A stretch of DNA of 13,362 nucleotides from an uncultured Fretibacterium sp. GTDB lineage: Bacteria; Synergistota; Synergistia; Synergistales; Aminobacteriaceae. The notes under the pieces were generated by a model, which saw only the letters and a list, made by a program, of their open reading frames with translations, had not been told where the DNA came from and ran no database searches. Positions 1-5,955 of this stretch are shown here, piece after piece (position 1 is the stretch's first letter; every line of letters starts with the position of its first letter). The position numbers and the translations under genes are program-made. Location: contig CALAUZ010000136.1 of the NCBI GenBank assembly GCA_937892105.1, positions 1 through 13,362 on the forward strand. The letters run 5' to 3'.

Positions 1-1
1 A

Positions 2-166
2 GAAGGCAGGAAAGTCCCGACGATACAGGAAATGTTGACATCACCTGACTTATTAGCTTTTCAGGGTGAAATGGCAGTGTTAGAAGAGCAGCTCAAGGCC
101 TATGCAAAGAATCATCCTGACGAGATAGCGACGTTAGTAAATGAATGGCTCTCAATGGATAATTAA
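2..166 (+). CDS. fliF: Flagellar MS-ring protein FliF, C-terminal end only
   Basis: Partial gene cut by the left edge; 54 codons remain before the TAA. FliF forms the membrane MS ring on which the rotor is built, and its cytoplasmic C-terminal tail binds FliG. The visible end reads ...FQGEMAVLEEQLKAYAKN then HPDEIATLVNEWLSMDN. This is the typical acidic and amphipathic FliF tail, in which the segment following LKAYAKNHPDE packs into the FliG N-terminal domain. It is followed after 20 bases by fliG, the usual order. The call rests on the tail pattern plus synteny; nothing upstream can be judged. Confidence 0.85.
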   Translation, partial: EGRKVPTIQEMLTSPDLLAFQGEMAVLEEQLKAYAKNHPDEIATLVNEWLSMDN

Positions 167-186
167 TATAAAAAGGAGTTAAAGAC

Positions 187-1218
187 ATGCCCAAAGAAGA
201 TAACGCAGCACCGGCAGTAAAAGGACTTTCGGGACGCGAGAAAATAGCAGTCTTAATGGTCTCGCTTGGGAGTGAAATAGCTCCTGAAGTGTATAAAAAA
301 CTTGATGACGCAACGATAGAGCTAATCACACTGGAAATAGCAAATTTAAGAAAGGTAACGCCTGACGTGAAATTGACAGTGTTGAAAGAGGCGCAGGAAA
401 TCTTGATGGCGCGGGAATTCATGGCCAGAGGCGGTGTCGAATACGCCAGAGATGTACTCGAAAAGGCACTGGGCCCGGAGCGGGCACAAAGCCTGTTAGC
501 CCGAATAACAGCAAGTCTTCAGGTCAAGCCGTTTGATTTCATGAGACACACAGACGCAGGACAGATATTAGGATTTATCCAGAACGAACACCCGCAGACT
601 ATAGCGTTAATACTTTCATATTTAGAGCCTACGCAGGCAGCGATGATATTATCAGGACTGAACCCGATTTTGCAGGCCGACGTTACGAAAAGAATTGCGA
701 ACATGGACAGGATAACGCCGGAAGTTTTGAGGGAGGTTGAGAGAGTTTTGGAGCGCAAGTTAAGCACCGTAATGGGTCAGGACTTCAGTGTTGCCGGAGG
801 AATTGACGCTGTTGTCGCAATAGTGAACAGCACTGACAGGGCAACCGAGCGCAACATCATGGAATACTTGGAGGAGAACGATCCCGAACTCGCGGAGGAA
901 ATCAAGAAGCGTCTGTTCGTATTCGAGGACTCAATGCGGCTTGATGACAGGTCATTGCAGAGGGTACTTCGTGAAGTTGATATGAAGGAACTCAGCCTCG
1001 CCCTCAAGGGTGCAACGGAAGACCTCAAGACCAAGTACCTCAAGAACATGTCAAAACGTGCCGCCGAAATGTTACAGGAAGATATGGACTTCATGGGGCC
1101 TGTACGAGTTAAGGACGTTGAGGAAGCACAGCAGAAAGTGGTGAACATAATACGCGGCCTTGAGGAACAGGGTGAAATAGTCATAGCCTCTGGTGGAGGG
1201 GACGATATGATTGTCTAA
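187..1218 (+). CDS. fliG: Flagellar motor switch protein FliG
   Basis: Rotor component of the C-ring: it couples the MS ring (FliF) to FliM and carries the charged helix that meets the MotA stator. At 343 aa it has the usual family length. The N-terminal domain (about 14-105) binds the FliF tail. The middle domain contains the conserved FIQNEHPQT motif (EHPQT at 134-138), followed by LREVERVLERKLS (181-193). The C-terminal domain has LFVFED (243-248) and the charged torque helix DDRSLQRVLREVD (253-265), then MSKRAAEMLQEDM and GPVRVKDVEEAQQ. All key motifs are intact. A good AAAAGGAG ribosome site at 171-178 fixes the ATG. The last 8 bases overlap the fliH start. Confidence 0.97.
   Translation: MPKEDNAAPAVKGLSGREKIAVLMVSLGSEIAPEVYKKLDDATIELITLEIANLRKVTPDVKLTVLKEAQEILMAREFMARGGVEYARDVLEKALGPERAQSLLARITASLQVKPFDFMRHTDAGQILGFIQNEHPQTIALILSYLEPTQAAMILSGLNPILQADVTKRIANMDRITPEVLREVERVLERKLSTVMGQDFSVAGGIDAVVAIVNSTDRATERNIMEYLEENDPELAEEIKKRLFVFEDSMRLDDRSLQRVLREVDMKELSLALKGATEDLKTKYLKNMSKRAAEMLQEDMDFMGPVRVKDVEEAQQKVVNIIRGLEEQGEIVIASGGGDDMIV
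1195..1213 (+). promoter_or_regulatory. Ribosome binding site and TTG start of fliH inside fliG
   Basis: GGAGGGG at 1195-1201, within the last codons of fliG, lies 9 bases before a TTG at 1211. This decides the fliH start: the TTG gives an N-terminus with RVLRTVRLLPQAVKIG, a conserved-looking FliH opening. A later in-frame GTG at 1271 has no ribosome site and would remove it. The 8-base overlap with fliG suggests translational coupling. Confidence 0.75.
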
Positions 1219-2161
1219 CGGTCTTGCACATCAGAGAGTTCTGCGGACAGTCAGGCTTTTACCGCAGGCCGTGAAGATAGGCATACTTGAGAGCGAAATC
1301 AAGCAGTCCGGCGCAAAACCTGAAGCCCCTAAACCCGGCAAGCCCGAAAAATCCCCCGCCTCACCCGCAAAGCCTGATACCCCGAAAGTACAGGTGAAAA
1401 TGCCCGCTCCTAATGCCCGTGAGATTGAGGAACTTTCGGCGCAGATTAAGGCACTGACAAACAGCCTTAGCAATGCGGAAGTTGCCAACGCTGAACTGTC
1501 GGAAGCAAAAGCAAAACTCGAAAGCGAAATCGGCGGTATAAGGTCAGATTATGAACGCCGCCGCCAGCAGCTTGAAGCTGAGGCAAAGAATAACGCCGAC
1601 CGTATAGCAGAGAAGGCCAGAGCGCAGGCAATAAGTGAAGGTCAAATCACCGGCTATGAGGAAGGAATGAAGAAAGCCAGGCTTGAAGTTGAGCAGGAAT
1701 ATTTCGAGAAGTTTTCGGAATTGGCGGGTGTTATTGATGTTTTAGGGAAGAAGCTTGAGGCAGATTTTGCTGAACTCGTCAAACTCAACCAGCCTAGACT
1801 GATACGGGTATGGACTGAAATGCTGAGAAGAATGCTTCACAGGCAGGTGGAGTTGAACCCTGACACTATAGACGCGGTATTGTCGGAATTATTATCACGC
1901 CTTAGCGACAAGAACCAGATATTAATCTACGTATCGCCTGACGACATGAAGCACCTTGAGGGCAGTATGGACGCTAAATTCCGTGAAGCTTTGAGGGGTG
2001 TGAAGAAACTGGAATTGAAATCAGATCCCAATATCGAAAATGGAAGCTGTATTGTTGAGACTGGTCTGGGTGTTTATGACGCTCGATGGAAGACGCAGAT
2101 GGGACAGGTTGAGGCTGTAGTAGATGAAATATTCCAGCAGTCAACGAAAGAGGACAGGTAA
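1211..2161 (+). CDS. fliH: Flagellar assembly protein FliH (export ATPase regulator)
   Basis: Peripheral stator-like protein that binds FliI and docks the ATPase to the C-ring and export gate. It is 316 aa, longer than the roughly 230-aa enteric protein. The extra length is mainly a Pro/Lys/Ala-rich linker (about 28-72) rich in KPEKSPASPAKP-type segments. A coiled-coil segment rich in Ala, Glu and Lys follows (about 75-150). The region GQITGYEEGMKKA (about 145-157) is a typical FliH element. The C-terminal domain contains LNPDTIDAVLSELL and the conserved ending SCIVETGLGVYDARW. The TTG start is supported by a ribosome site inside fliG. fliI begins 2 bases after the stop, so FliH and FliI are made together. 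Confidence 0.9.
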   Translation: MSNGLAHQRVLRTVRLLPQAVKIGILESEIKQSGAKPEAPKPGKPEKSPASPAKPDTPKVQVKMPAPNAREIEELSAQIKALTNSLSNAEVANAELSEAKAKLESEIGGIRSDYERRRQQLEAEAKNNADRIAEKARAQAISEGQITGYEEGMKKARLEVEQEYFEKFSELAGVIDVLGKKLEADFAELVKLNQPRLIRVWTEMLRRMLHRQVELNPDTIDAVLSELLSRLSDKNQILIYVSPDDMKHLEGSMDAKFREALRGVKKLELKSDPNIENGSCIVETGLGVYDARWKTQMGQVEAVVDEIFQQSTKEDR

Positions 2162-2163
2162 CG

Positions 2164-3513
2164 ATGAATGACGTTGACGTAAAAGATGTAGATTTGTTCC
2201 AGCTTTTCGCGGTTGACCTGTTGCAGAAGCCATTAGTGAAGATTAATGGGAGGATAGTGCAGGTTGTCGGACTTGTTGCGGAATCACAGGGGCCAGATGT
2301 AAGAGTTGGGGACTTGTGCCACATACAATTTAGGGACGGTTCGCACGAACTTGACGCTGAAGTTGTAGGTTTCAGGGGCGACAGAGTGCTTCTTATGCCG
2401 CTTGGAGCGTTGCAGGAAGTTGGGCCGGGCTGTGATGTCGTGTCAACAAACAGACCACTTGAAGTTCCTGTAGGCGAGGCGTTACTTGGGCGTGTTCTTG
2501 ACGGTCTTGGCAATCCCATAGACGACAAAGGGCCTATAGCCGCAAGTGATTTCTACCCTCTATATGCCACACCTCCCCACCCGTTAAGACGCAAGATGGT
2601 TGATACTCCGTTAAGCGTTGGTGTTCGTGTTGTTGATGGAATGCTTACGCTTGGAAAGGGACAACGTATAGGAATATTCGCTGGTTCAGGAGTTGGGAAA
2701 AGCACGCTTCTGGGAATGATGGCACGTTACACTACGGCAGACGTGAATGTTATATCGCTTGTAGGAGAACGAGGCCGGGAAGTTAGGGAGTTCATAGAGC
2801 GAGACTTAGGGCCAGAGGGTCTGAAACGTTCTGTACTCGTAATCGCAACATCAGACCAGCCCGCATTGATACGCCTCAAATCCGCAATGACCGCCACAGC
2901 CATAGCCGAATATTTCCGGGATCAGGGAAAAGATGTACTTCTCATGATGGACACGGTAACACGTGTTGCCCGCGCACAGCGTGAGATAGGTCTCGCAATC
3001 GGTGAGCCTCCTGCAACAAGAGGATATACTCCTTCAGTGTTCGAGATGTTGCCCAGACTTCTGGAACGTGCCGGAGCTGGTGAGGTTGGAAGCATAACGG
3101 GAATATATACAGTTCTTGTTGACGGTGATGACATGAACGAGCCTGTAGCCGATACCGTTAGGGGTATTCTTGACGGACATATTGTGCTGTCGAGGAAGAT
3201 TGCCGCACGCAACTTCTACCCTGCTGTAAGCGTTCTGGACAGTGTTAGCCGTGTAATGCCCGCATTAGTGTCGCGTGAACACCTTGACGCTGCCGGAAGG
3301 GTAAGAGATTTGCTGGCAACGTATGCGGAGTCTGAAGACCTGATTAACATTGGAGCGTACAAATCGGGGAGTAATATGCGGGTTGACTGGGCACTTGCGA
3401 ATATGGAGAATGTGAGGAACTTTTTGTCGCAGAGGGTTGAAGACCCTACCAGCTTTGAGGAGACGGACAAAAGACTTCTGGAACTTGCTCCGTATCCTAA
3501 CCAGCAGCAATAA
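2164..3513 (+). CDS. fliI: Flagellum-specific ATPase FliI
   Basis: Hexameric ATPase of the flagellar type III secretion system, related to the F1 beta subunit. It unfolds and feeds export substrates at the cytoplasmic gate. Full length at 449 aa. The N-terminal beta-barrel (about 25-105) precedes the catalytic core. The Walker A motif AGSGVGKS is at 173-180 (Lys179, Ser180). GERGREVREF is at 201-210 with the catalytic-type Glu. The Walker B region DVLLMMDTVTR ends in Asp263, where most FliI proteins read DSLTR, so this is a mild variant. AQREIGLAIGEPPATRGY (271-288) is the hallmark of the family. The start follows an AAAGAGG-type site at about 2147-2153. In most genomes fliJ comes next; here a toxin-antitoxin cassette intervenes. 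Confidence 0.97.
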   Translation: MNDVDVKDVDLFQLFAVDLLQKPLVKINGRIVQVVGLVAESQGPDVRVGDLCHIQFRDGSHELDAEVVGFRGDRVLLMPLGALQEVGPGCDVVSTNRPLEVPVGEALLGRVLDGLGNPIDDKGPIAASDFYPLYATPPHPLRRKMVDTPLSVGVRVVDGMLTLGKGQRIGIFAGSGVGKSTLLGMMARYTTADVNVISLVGERGREVREFIERDLGPEGLKRSVLVIATSDQPALIRLKSAMTATAIAEYFRDQGKDVLLMMDTVTRVARAQREIGLAIGEPPATRGYTPSVFEMLPRLLERAGAGEVGSITGIYTVLVDGDDMNEPVADTVRGILDGHIVLSRKIAARNFYPAVSVLDSVSRVMPALVSREHLDAAGRVRDLLATYAESEDLINIGAYKSGSNMRVDWALANMENVRNFLSQRVEDPTSFEETDKRLLELAPYPNQQQ

Positions 3514-3514
3514 T
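3485..3514 (+). promoter_or_regulatory. Weak candidate promoter before the toxin-antitoxin genes
   Basis: TTGCTC at 3485-3490 and AATAAT at 3509-3514 are separated by 18 bases and lie in the last codons and stop of fliI. The -10 matches consensus at 5 of 6 positions and the -35 at about 3 of 6. An imperfect inverted repeat, TAATAC (3511-3516) and GTATTA (3548-3553), overlaps it and flanks the antitoxin start, where an autorepressing antitoxin would be expected to bind. This is a weak match that could be chance. Confidence 0.25.
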
Positions 3515-3520
3515 ACAGAG

Positions 3521-3538
3521 AGGAGAAATGATGTCATG
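3521..3538 (+). promoter_or_regulatory. Ribosome binding site deciding the antitoxin start
   Basis: AGGAG at 3521-3525 is 10 bases upstream of the ATG at 3536. This start is preferred over an in-frame ATG at 3437, which lies deep inside fliI and lacks such a site. Two out-of-frame ATGs (3528, 3531) open a three-codon ORF whose TGA overlaps the antitoxin ATG, so they may feed ribosomes into it. Confidence 0.65.
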
Positions 3539-3877
3539 AATGCAGCAGTATTAGAGAGAGAAGAGACAAACACAATCACGATAAACCTAAACTCAGTAAT
3601 TCAGGTTGACCCGGTTCTGAGAATGCAGGCAGAAGCTGTGCTGTCGCAGTCAGGCATGTCTGTGAGCAAAGCTGTAGAACTGCTGATGTATTACACGGTG
3701 AAACTCAAGAAAATACCAGATGCCCTCATTATGCCGCCAATTCTCTGCCTTGATGATATGACTGATGAAGAATTTGACGATATGCTTCAGGAAGCCTTTG
3801 ATGACATAGACAAAGGACACACATACACGGTTGAAGAAGCAAGGAGCATGATGGAGGCTAAGTATGGAAATCTTTAA
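3536..3877 (+). CDS. RelB/DinJ-like type II antitoxin
   Basis: Predicted antitoxin of 113 aa. The N-terminal part (about 13-62) has the ribbon-helix-helix layout of the RelB/DinJ family: a short beta strand (TITINLNSVIQV) with residues that would contact DNA, then DPVLRMQAEAVLSQSG and MSVSKAVELLMYYTVKLKKIP. The C-terminal half is acidic (DDMTDEEFDDMLQEAFDDIDKG, about 73-94) and ends with a helix, TVEEARSMMEAKYG. This is the usual toxin-wrapping tail that neutralises the basic toxin. Members of this family normally repress their own promoter as a complex with toxin. The gene overlaps the toxin gene by 14 bases, the classic antitoxin-first arrangement. It lies between fliI and fliJ, an unusual place. 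Exact RelB subfamily is uncertain. Confidence 0.82.
   Translation: MNAAVLEREETNTITINLNSVIQVDPVLRMQAEAVLSQSGMSVSKAVELLMYYTVKLKKIPDALIMPPILCLDDMTDEEFDDMLQEAFDDIDKGHTYTVEEARSMMEAKYGNL
3853..3866 (+). promoter_or_regulatory. Ribosome binding site of the toxin inside the antitoxin gene
   Basis: GGAGG at 3853-3857 lies 6 bases before the toxin ATG at 3864, within the last codons of the antitoxin. This is a strong site and supports coupled synthesis of toxin and antitoxin. Confidence 0.7.
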
Positions 3878-4175
3878 CGTAAGGATTACGGCACGGGCGT
3901 TTGGGGATATATGTGATATAACGAGGCACATTGCTTACGTTCTCGGAAATCCTCAAGCTGCCTCGAAAACTTCAAACTTCATAATCTCCTCTGCGGAAGC
4001 CTTATCCATATTTCCAAAGAGGCATCGTGTGCGCAAACAGGATTATCAAGGCAGGAATCTGCGTTTTTTCTCGGTTGGAAGCTATGTAGTTGTTTACCAC
4101 ATTAATGAAAGCACACATACTGTAGAAGTTCTCAGAATTACCTATAGCAAGCGGGACATGAACAACCTGATTTAG
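3864..4175 (+). CDS. ParE/RelE-family type II toxin
   Basis: Predicted toxin of 103 aa with the ParE/RelE superfamily layout. It opens with a strand and helix, VRITARAFGDICDITRHIAYVLGNP (6-30), in which the conserved ITARA..D...I..YI.. pattern is clear. A second helix with SAEALSIFPKRH follows (43-54), then the basic, strand-rich core RNLRFFSVGSYVVVYHI (64-80) and the final strand and tail VEVLRITYSKRDM (87-99). Family members poison either DNA gyrase (ParE) or ribosome-bound mRNA (RelE). The ending R-x-Y/H-x-x-R-D is seen in both, so the target cannot be decided here. It looks intact, with no frameshift. It is followed by fliJ after only 3 bases. Confidence 0.85.
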   Translation: MEIFNVRITARAFGDICDITRHIAYVLGNPQAASKTSNFIISSAEALSIFPKRHRVRKQDYQGRNLRFFSVGSYVVVYHINESTHTVEVLRITYSKRDMNNLI

Positions 4176-4178
4176 GCC

Positions 4179-4628
4179 ATGCAGCAGAGAATAGCAAAAT
4201 TCAACCGAATACTCAAAATACGCGAGGACAGCCGCAAGAATGAACAGGCCATACTAGCCGCCGAAAGAAGCGAAGAACGTGCAGTCATGGATCACATCAC
4301 ACAGCTTGAAGGCGAGAAGGCTCAGGCAATCCTCGATTTCAGCAACTCAGGCGGGCAGGCAATATCTGTAACGGATTTGTGGTTTCAGCGTCAGTTCATT
4401 GATGCCATAAACACGGATATTACGCGGGGACAGAACTCACTGGCTGAAGTCAGAAACAGAATAATCGGAACAGAAGCAAGACTTGTTGAGAAGCACAGGG
4501 ACGTTAGAATAATGGAGACATATATAGACCACTTAAAGGAAGCAGATTTTCAGGAACAGTTAGGCATAGAACAGAATGAACTTGATGATGTGGCTACTAT
4601 GCAATTTTCACGGAAGGGAGCATATTAA
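4179..4628 (+). CDS. fliJ: Flagellar export protein FliJ
   Basis: Coiled-coil stalk protein that inserts into the FliI hexamer, like the gamma subunit of F1, and helps deliver chaperone-substrate complexes to the export gate. At 149 aa it matches the family (about 147). The N-terminus RIAKFNRILKIREDSRKNEQ is the typical FliJ opening, and nearly the whole chain is charged helix compatible with an antiparallel coiled coil; DHITQLEGEKAQAILDF and YIDHLKEADFQEQLGIEQNE fit the family. The only anti-ribosomal element before the ATG is a short TAGG overlapping the toxin stop, so translation probably depends on coupling to the toxin gene. It is separated from fliI by the toxin-antitoxin cassette, which is not normal. 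Confidence 0.85.
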   Translation: MQQRIAKFNRILKIREDSRKNEQAILAAERSEERAVMDHITQLEGEKAQAILDFSNSGGQAISVTDLWFQRQFIDAINTDITRGQNSLAEVRNRIIGTEARLVEKHRDVRIMETYIDHLKEADFQEQLGIEQNELDDVATMQFSRKGAY

Positions 4629-4631
4629 TTC

Positions 4632-5213
4632 ATGGGGCCTAACCTTACCAACATTAACAGAGTATTATCCAGAATAGAAGAGATTAACCGCCGTCTTATG
4701 CCCGATATATACCAGCAGACTTCGCCAATGAAAAGCAGGTTTGTTGAAGTCCTTAATGATGTTAACAGGGCGAAAATGTCTTCAGCCTCTCGAAACCGTT
4801 CGGGAAGCAGCATATCAGGTAAGACAAATTATGACGCTCTGAAGGACGTAATCAATGAGTGTGCGGAAAAATACAACATTGACCAGGAGTTAATCAGGGC
4901 AATGATACAGGTAGAATCGGGCTGGAACACTGACGCTGTATCGAACAAAGGTGCTCAGGGATTAATGCAGCTTATGCCGCGAACTGCCGCAATGTTAGGC
5001 GTAACAGATCCTTTCGATCCGGTACAAAACATAGAGGGTGGAGTAAGATATATTTCCGACCTTACCGATAAATACAGAGGGGACATAGAGAAAGCTCTGG
5101 CAGCATACAATGCCGGGCCAGCGAGGGTAGATTCGGGAAATATCCCCGAAGTGTCGAAACGCTACGTGAGAAACATAATGTCAATATACCGCAAGTTGAG
5201 GGAGGTTGGCTAA
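4632..5213 (+). CDS. Lytic transglycosylase (SLT domain) of the flagellar operon
   Basis: 193-aa protein with a C-terminal family 1 transglycosylase domain (about 66-188). The catalytic Glu is E95 in IQVESGWNTDAVS. It is followed by GAQGLMQLMPRTAAMLGV (107-124), DPVQNIEGGVRYISDL (129-144) and the closing LAAYNAGPARV (156-166), all hallmark motifs of Slt/MltC-type enzymes that cleave peptidoglycan between MurNAc and GlcNAc. The N-terminus (1-60) has no signal peptide or membrane helix; it is a short amphipathic helix (NINRVLSRIEEINRRL) and a Ser/Arg-rich linker. Its place in the operon suggests it clears the wall for the rod, the job done by the FlgJ muramidase in Salmonella. GGAAGGGAG at 4612-4620 serves the ATG. 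Confidence 0.85.
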   Translation: MGPNLTNINRVLSRIEEINRRLMPDIYQQTSPMKSRFVEVLNDVNRAKMSSASRNRSGSSISGKTNYDALKDVINECAEKYNIDQELIRAMIQVESGWNTDAVSNKGAQGLMQLMPRTAAMLGVTDPFDPVQNIEGGVRYISDLTDKYRGDIEKALAAYNAGPARVDSGNIPEVSKRYVRNIMSIYRKLREVG

Positions 5214-5217
5214 AATG
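5198..5217 (+). promoter_or_regulatory. Ribosome binding site deciding the MotE-like start
   Basis: GAGGGAGG at 5198-5205, in the last codons of the transglycosylase gene, is 9 bases before the ATG at 5215. A TTG at 5206 in the same frame directly abuts the site and is therefore not a usable start. Confidence 0.75.
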
Positions 5218-5928
5218 GCAGAGGAACGTCCGGCCAATAACGCAAATCCGCAGGGTCAGGGTCAGGCAGAAGCAGCTCCAACGCCCATACCTGTTAAGCG
5301 CAAGAAAAAGAAAAAGGGAATGGGAAAGCTCACGTTCTTTTTCTGGATGATACTTCTTGCACTTGGGACAGCTACGGGAATGCATCTCAGCGGAATATGG
5401 GACGGAAGGCCGTTGTTCTGGGAGATTGTACCTAGAGTGCCGTATTTTGGGCCGCAACTTGCAGAGTTCTTCCAAGTGCCGGAGTTTTACGCTCTCTCAG
5501 TCGAGGAACGCAGGGCAGTTGAGCTTGAACAGTGGCAGAGGAGACTAGACGCTCAGGAACGTGCGATTGAGAGCAGAGATGTAGCTCGGCTTGAGGTATA
5601 CGAACAGAGGGAGCTTGCACTCGTTGAACTTTCGCGAGATGTTGCGAGGAGACAGCGCAGGTTAAGGGCGATGGAGGCTGACCAGTCATCGGCGGAGAAT
5701 GCTTCAGGGCCTACGGAGACAGAACAGGATCTCATGAACCAGGTAGCGAGGACGTATCAGGACATGTCAGCGCGTAATGCTGCGGCGATAGTTGAACAAC
5801 TCAGGGACGCAATGGCGGTGGAACTTCTTATGCGTCTTCCCAATGACGCGAGAGCCTCAATTATGGGTAAATTAAAGCCGACAAAAGCAGCAAGGATAAC
5901 AGAATTAATGTCGCATCCCCAGAGATAA
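5215..5928 (+). CDS. YlxF/MotE-like membrane-anchored coiled-coil protein
   Basis: 237 aa. The N-terminal 38 residues are disordered and end in a strongly basic run (KRKKKKKGMGK, 28-38). One membrane helix follows (about 39-60), giving an N-in, C-out topology by the positive-inside rule. A charged coiled coil runs from about 95 to 155. The C-terminal domain (about 175-235; VARTYQDMSARNAAAIVEQL then LPNDARASIMGKLKPTKAARI) looks like the MgtE N-terminal/FliG-like helical module found in MotE. MotE is a periplasmic chaperone of the stator protein MotC in rhizobia. The Bacillus homologue YlxF sits between fliJ and fliK, exactly as here, and its role is poorly defined. I infer a periplasmic or cell-wall role in motor assembly. 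Confidence 0.75.
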   Translation: MAEERPANNANPQGQGQAEAAPTPIPVKRKKKKKGMGKLTFFFWMILLALGTATGMHLSGIWDGRPLFWEIVPRVPYFGPQLAEFFQVPEFYALSVEERRAVELEQWQRRLDAQERAIESRDVARLEVYEQRELALVELSRDVARRQRRLRAMEADQSSAENASGPTETEQDLMNQVARTYQDMSARNAAAIVEQLRDAMAVELLMRLPNDARASIMGKLKPTKAARITELMSHPQR

Positions 5929-5955
5929 AATTAAAATTCAGGAGGGCGTTAAATT

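Noticed and set aside
777..1184. Minus-strand open frame opposite fliG.
   Set aside because: Shadow of the highly conserved fliG; Ser-rich and without motifs or a ribosome site.
3437..3535. N-terminal extension of the antitoxin by 33 residues from an upstream ATG.
   Set aside because: It lies inside the fliI coding sequence, adds no family-like sequence, and the ATG at 3536 has its own ribosome site.
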